In this document: piece by piece, positions 5,447 through 5,627 of the stretch | Layout of the letters: every line of letters starts with the position of its first letter | Numbering within the stretch: position 1 is the first letter of the stretch | From: Dehalococcoidia bacterium | GTDB taxonomy: Bacteria > Chloroflexota > Dehalococcoidia > E44-bin15 | Direction: 5' to 3' | Length of the DNA stretch: 5,627 nucleotides | Assembly (NCBI GenBank): GCA_004377275.1 | Contig: SOIC01000039.1 | Coordinates: 1-5,627, forward strand | Made by a program: the position numbers and the translations under genes | Notes under the pieces: generated by a model | The model's input: only the letters and a program-made list of their open reading frames with translations | Databases searched by the model: none | Told to the model about the DNA's origin: nothing

Positions 5447-5487
5447 AAGGGTGTAACGGGACAATAATTAAAAAGCAGAGTCCATAA

Positions 5488-5554
5488 TTGTCATGCTGAA
5501 CTTGTTTCAGCATCCTGAGATTCCGAAACAAGTTCGGAATGACAGAGGCGTTAG
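5488..5554. repeat. Double-hairpin repeat unit, copy 2
   Basis: This is a direct repeat of 5310-5377, 178 bp downstream. It contains the ATGCTGAA-type palindrome (5493-5513) and the ATTCCGAA-type palindrome (5520-5540) in the same order and orientation, with GACAGAGGCGTTAG following. The 32-bp palindrome lies between the two copies. Confidence 0.85.
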
Positions 5555-5597
5555 CAATCCAACATGCCGCTCGCCAGCGGCACCACGGAGGATGAGA

Positions 5598-5627
5598 ATG
5601 TTGCATGTTCGCACCGGCTTTGTCTGT
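5598..5627 (+). CDS. Possible start of a new gene, cut by the window end
   Basis: GGAGG (5587-5591) precedes ATG 5598 by 6 nt, and the frame is open for its 10 visible codons (MLHVRTGFVC). An in-frame ATG at 5592 touches the ribosome binding site and is less likely. Ten residues are too few to name a product, so only the initiation signal supports this call. Confidence 0.25.
   Translation, partial: MLHVRTGFVC

Larger units (their letters stand above)
5093..5597. other. Gene-free repeat-rich intergenic region
   Basis: No convincing gene is present in these 505 bases. A small hairpin AATCGT-cgtt-ACGATT (5132-5147) after the stop has no T-run and is a poor terminator. The rest is element A copy 3, two double-hairpin units and a 32-bp palindrome. 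Short open frames on both strands translate the repeats. A small hairpin GCCGCT-cgcc-AGCGGC (5566-5581) sits inside the inverted repeat AACATGC/GCATGTT (5561-5567 with 5603-5609). Confidence 0.7.

Noticed and set aside
5313..5606. Minus-strand open frame of 97 codons across the downstream repeats
   Set aside because: It encodes repeat-derived peptides (VIPNLFRNL twice) and has no initiation signal; its length comes from palindromic repeats free of stops.

Overview
The window reads as chromosomal DNA from an environmental, probably anaerobic bacterium. Dehalococcoidia-type Chloroflexota is my best guess. It rests on a resemblance in gene style (7TM-type sensor N-terminus, GH3-family adenylating enzyme, excisionase-type HTH fused in front of a receiver domain, abundant small palindromic repeats), not on any marker gene, so it is only moderately supported. 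Dense palindromic repeats between genes and a sequence-regulated signalling gene are the two main themes.

Left part (1-2858, all on the minus strand). Read in the direction of transcription, a near-consensus sigma-70 promoter (2830-2858) drives a small DNA-binding response regulator with an unusual HTH-then-receiver order (2235-2768). Next comes a GH3-superfamily acyl-adenylate enzyme (467-2074). After a 26-bp gap follows the start of a multi-membrane-pass protein that leaves the window at position 1; it looks like the 7TM sensor half of a histidine kinase. The three genes are co-directional and could form one unit: regulator, enzyme, sensor.

Middle (2859-3631). There is no credible gene. 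The stretch is filled with intergenic repeats: two copies of a GGCCGA/TCGGCC hairpin element, two tandem 88-bp units that fold as a near-complete three-way junction plus a hairpin, and isolated palindromes.

Right part (3632-5092, plus strand). A complete, well-resolved regulatory cassette is present: consensus promoter (3632-3660), class I cyclic-di-GMP riboswitch (GEMM-I, about 3688-3784), intrinsic terminator (3795-3824), strong ribosome binding site, and a gene for a GGDEF + HD-GYP protein (3848-5092). The 5' strand of the aptamer is complementary to the terminator region at 10 of 11 positions. This predicts a switch in which bound c-di-GMP lets the terminator form and turns the gene off. 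The encoded protein appears able both to make and to degrade c-di-GMP, and it keeps the RxxD product-inhibition site. The cassette is therefore a self-referential c-di-GMP control loop.

End (5093-5627). A second repeat-rich stretch holds a third GGCCGA element, two copies of a 67-68 bp double-hairpin unit, and a perfect 32-bp palindrome. A possible new gene start with a good ribosome binding site lies at 5598, cut by the window end.
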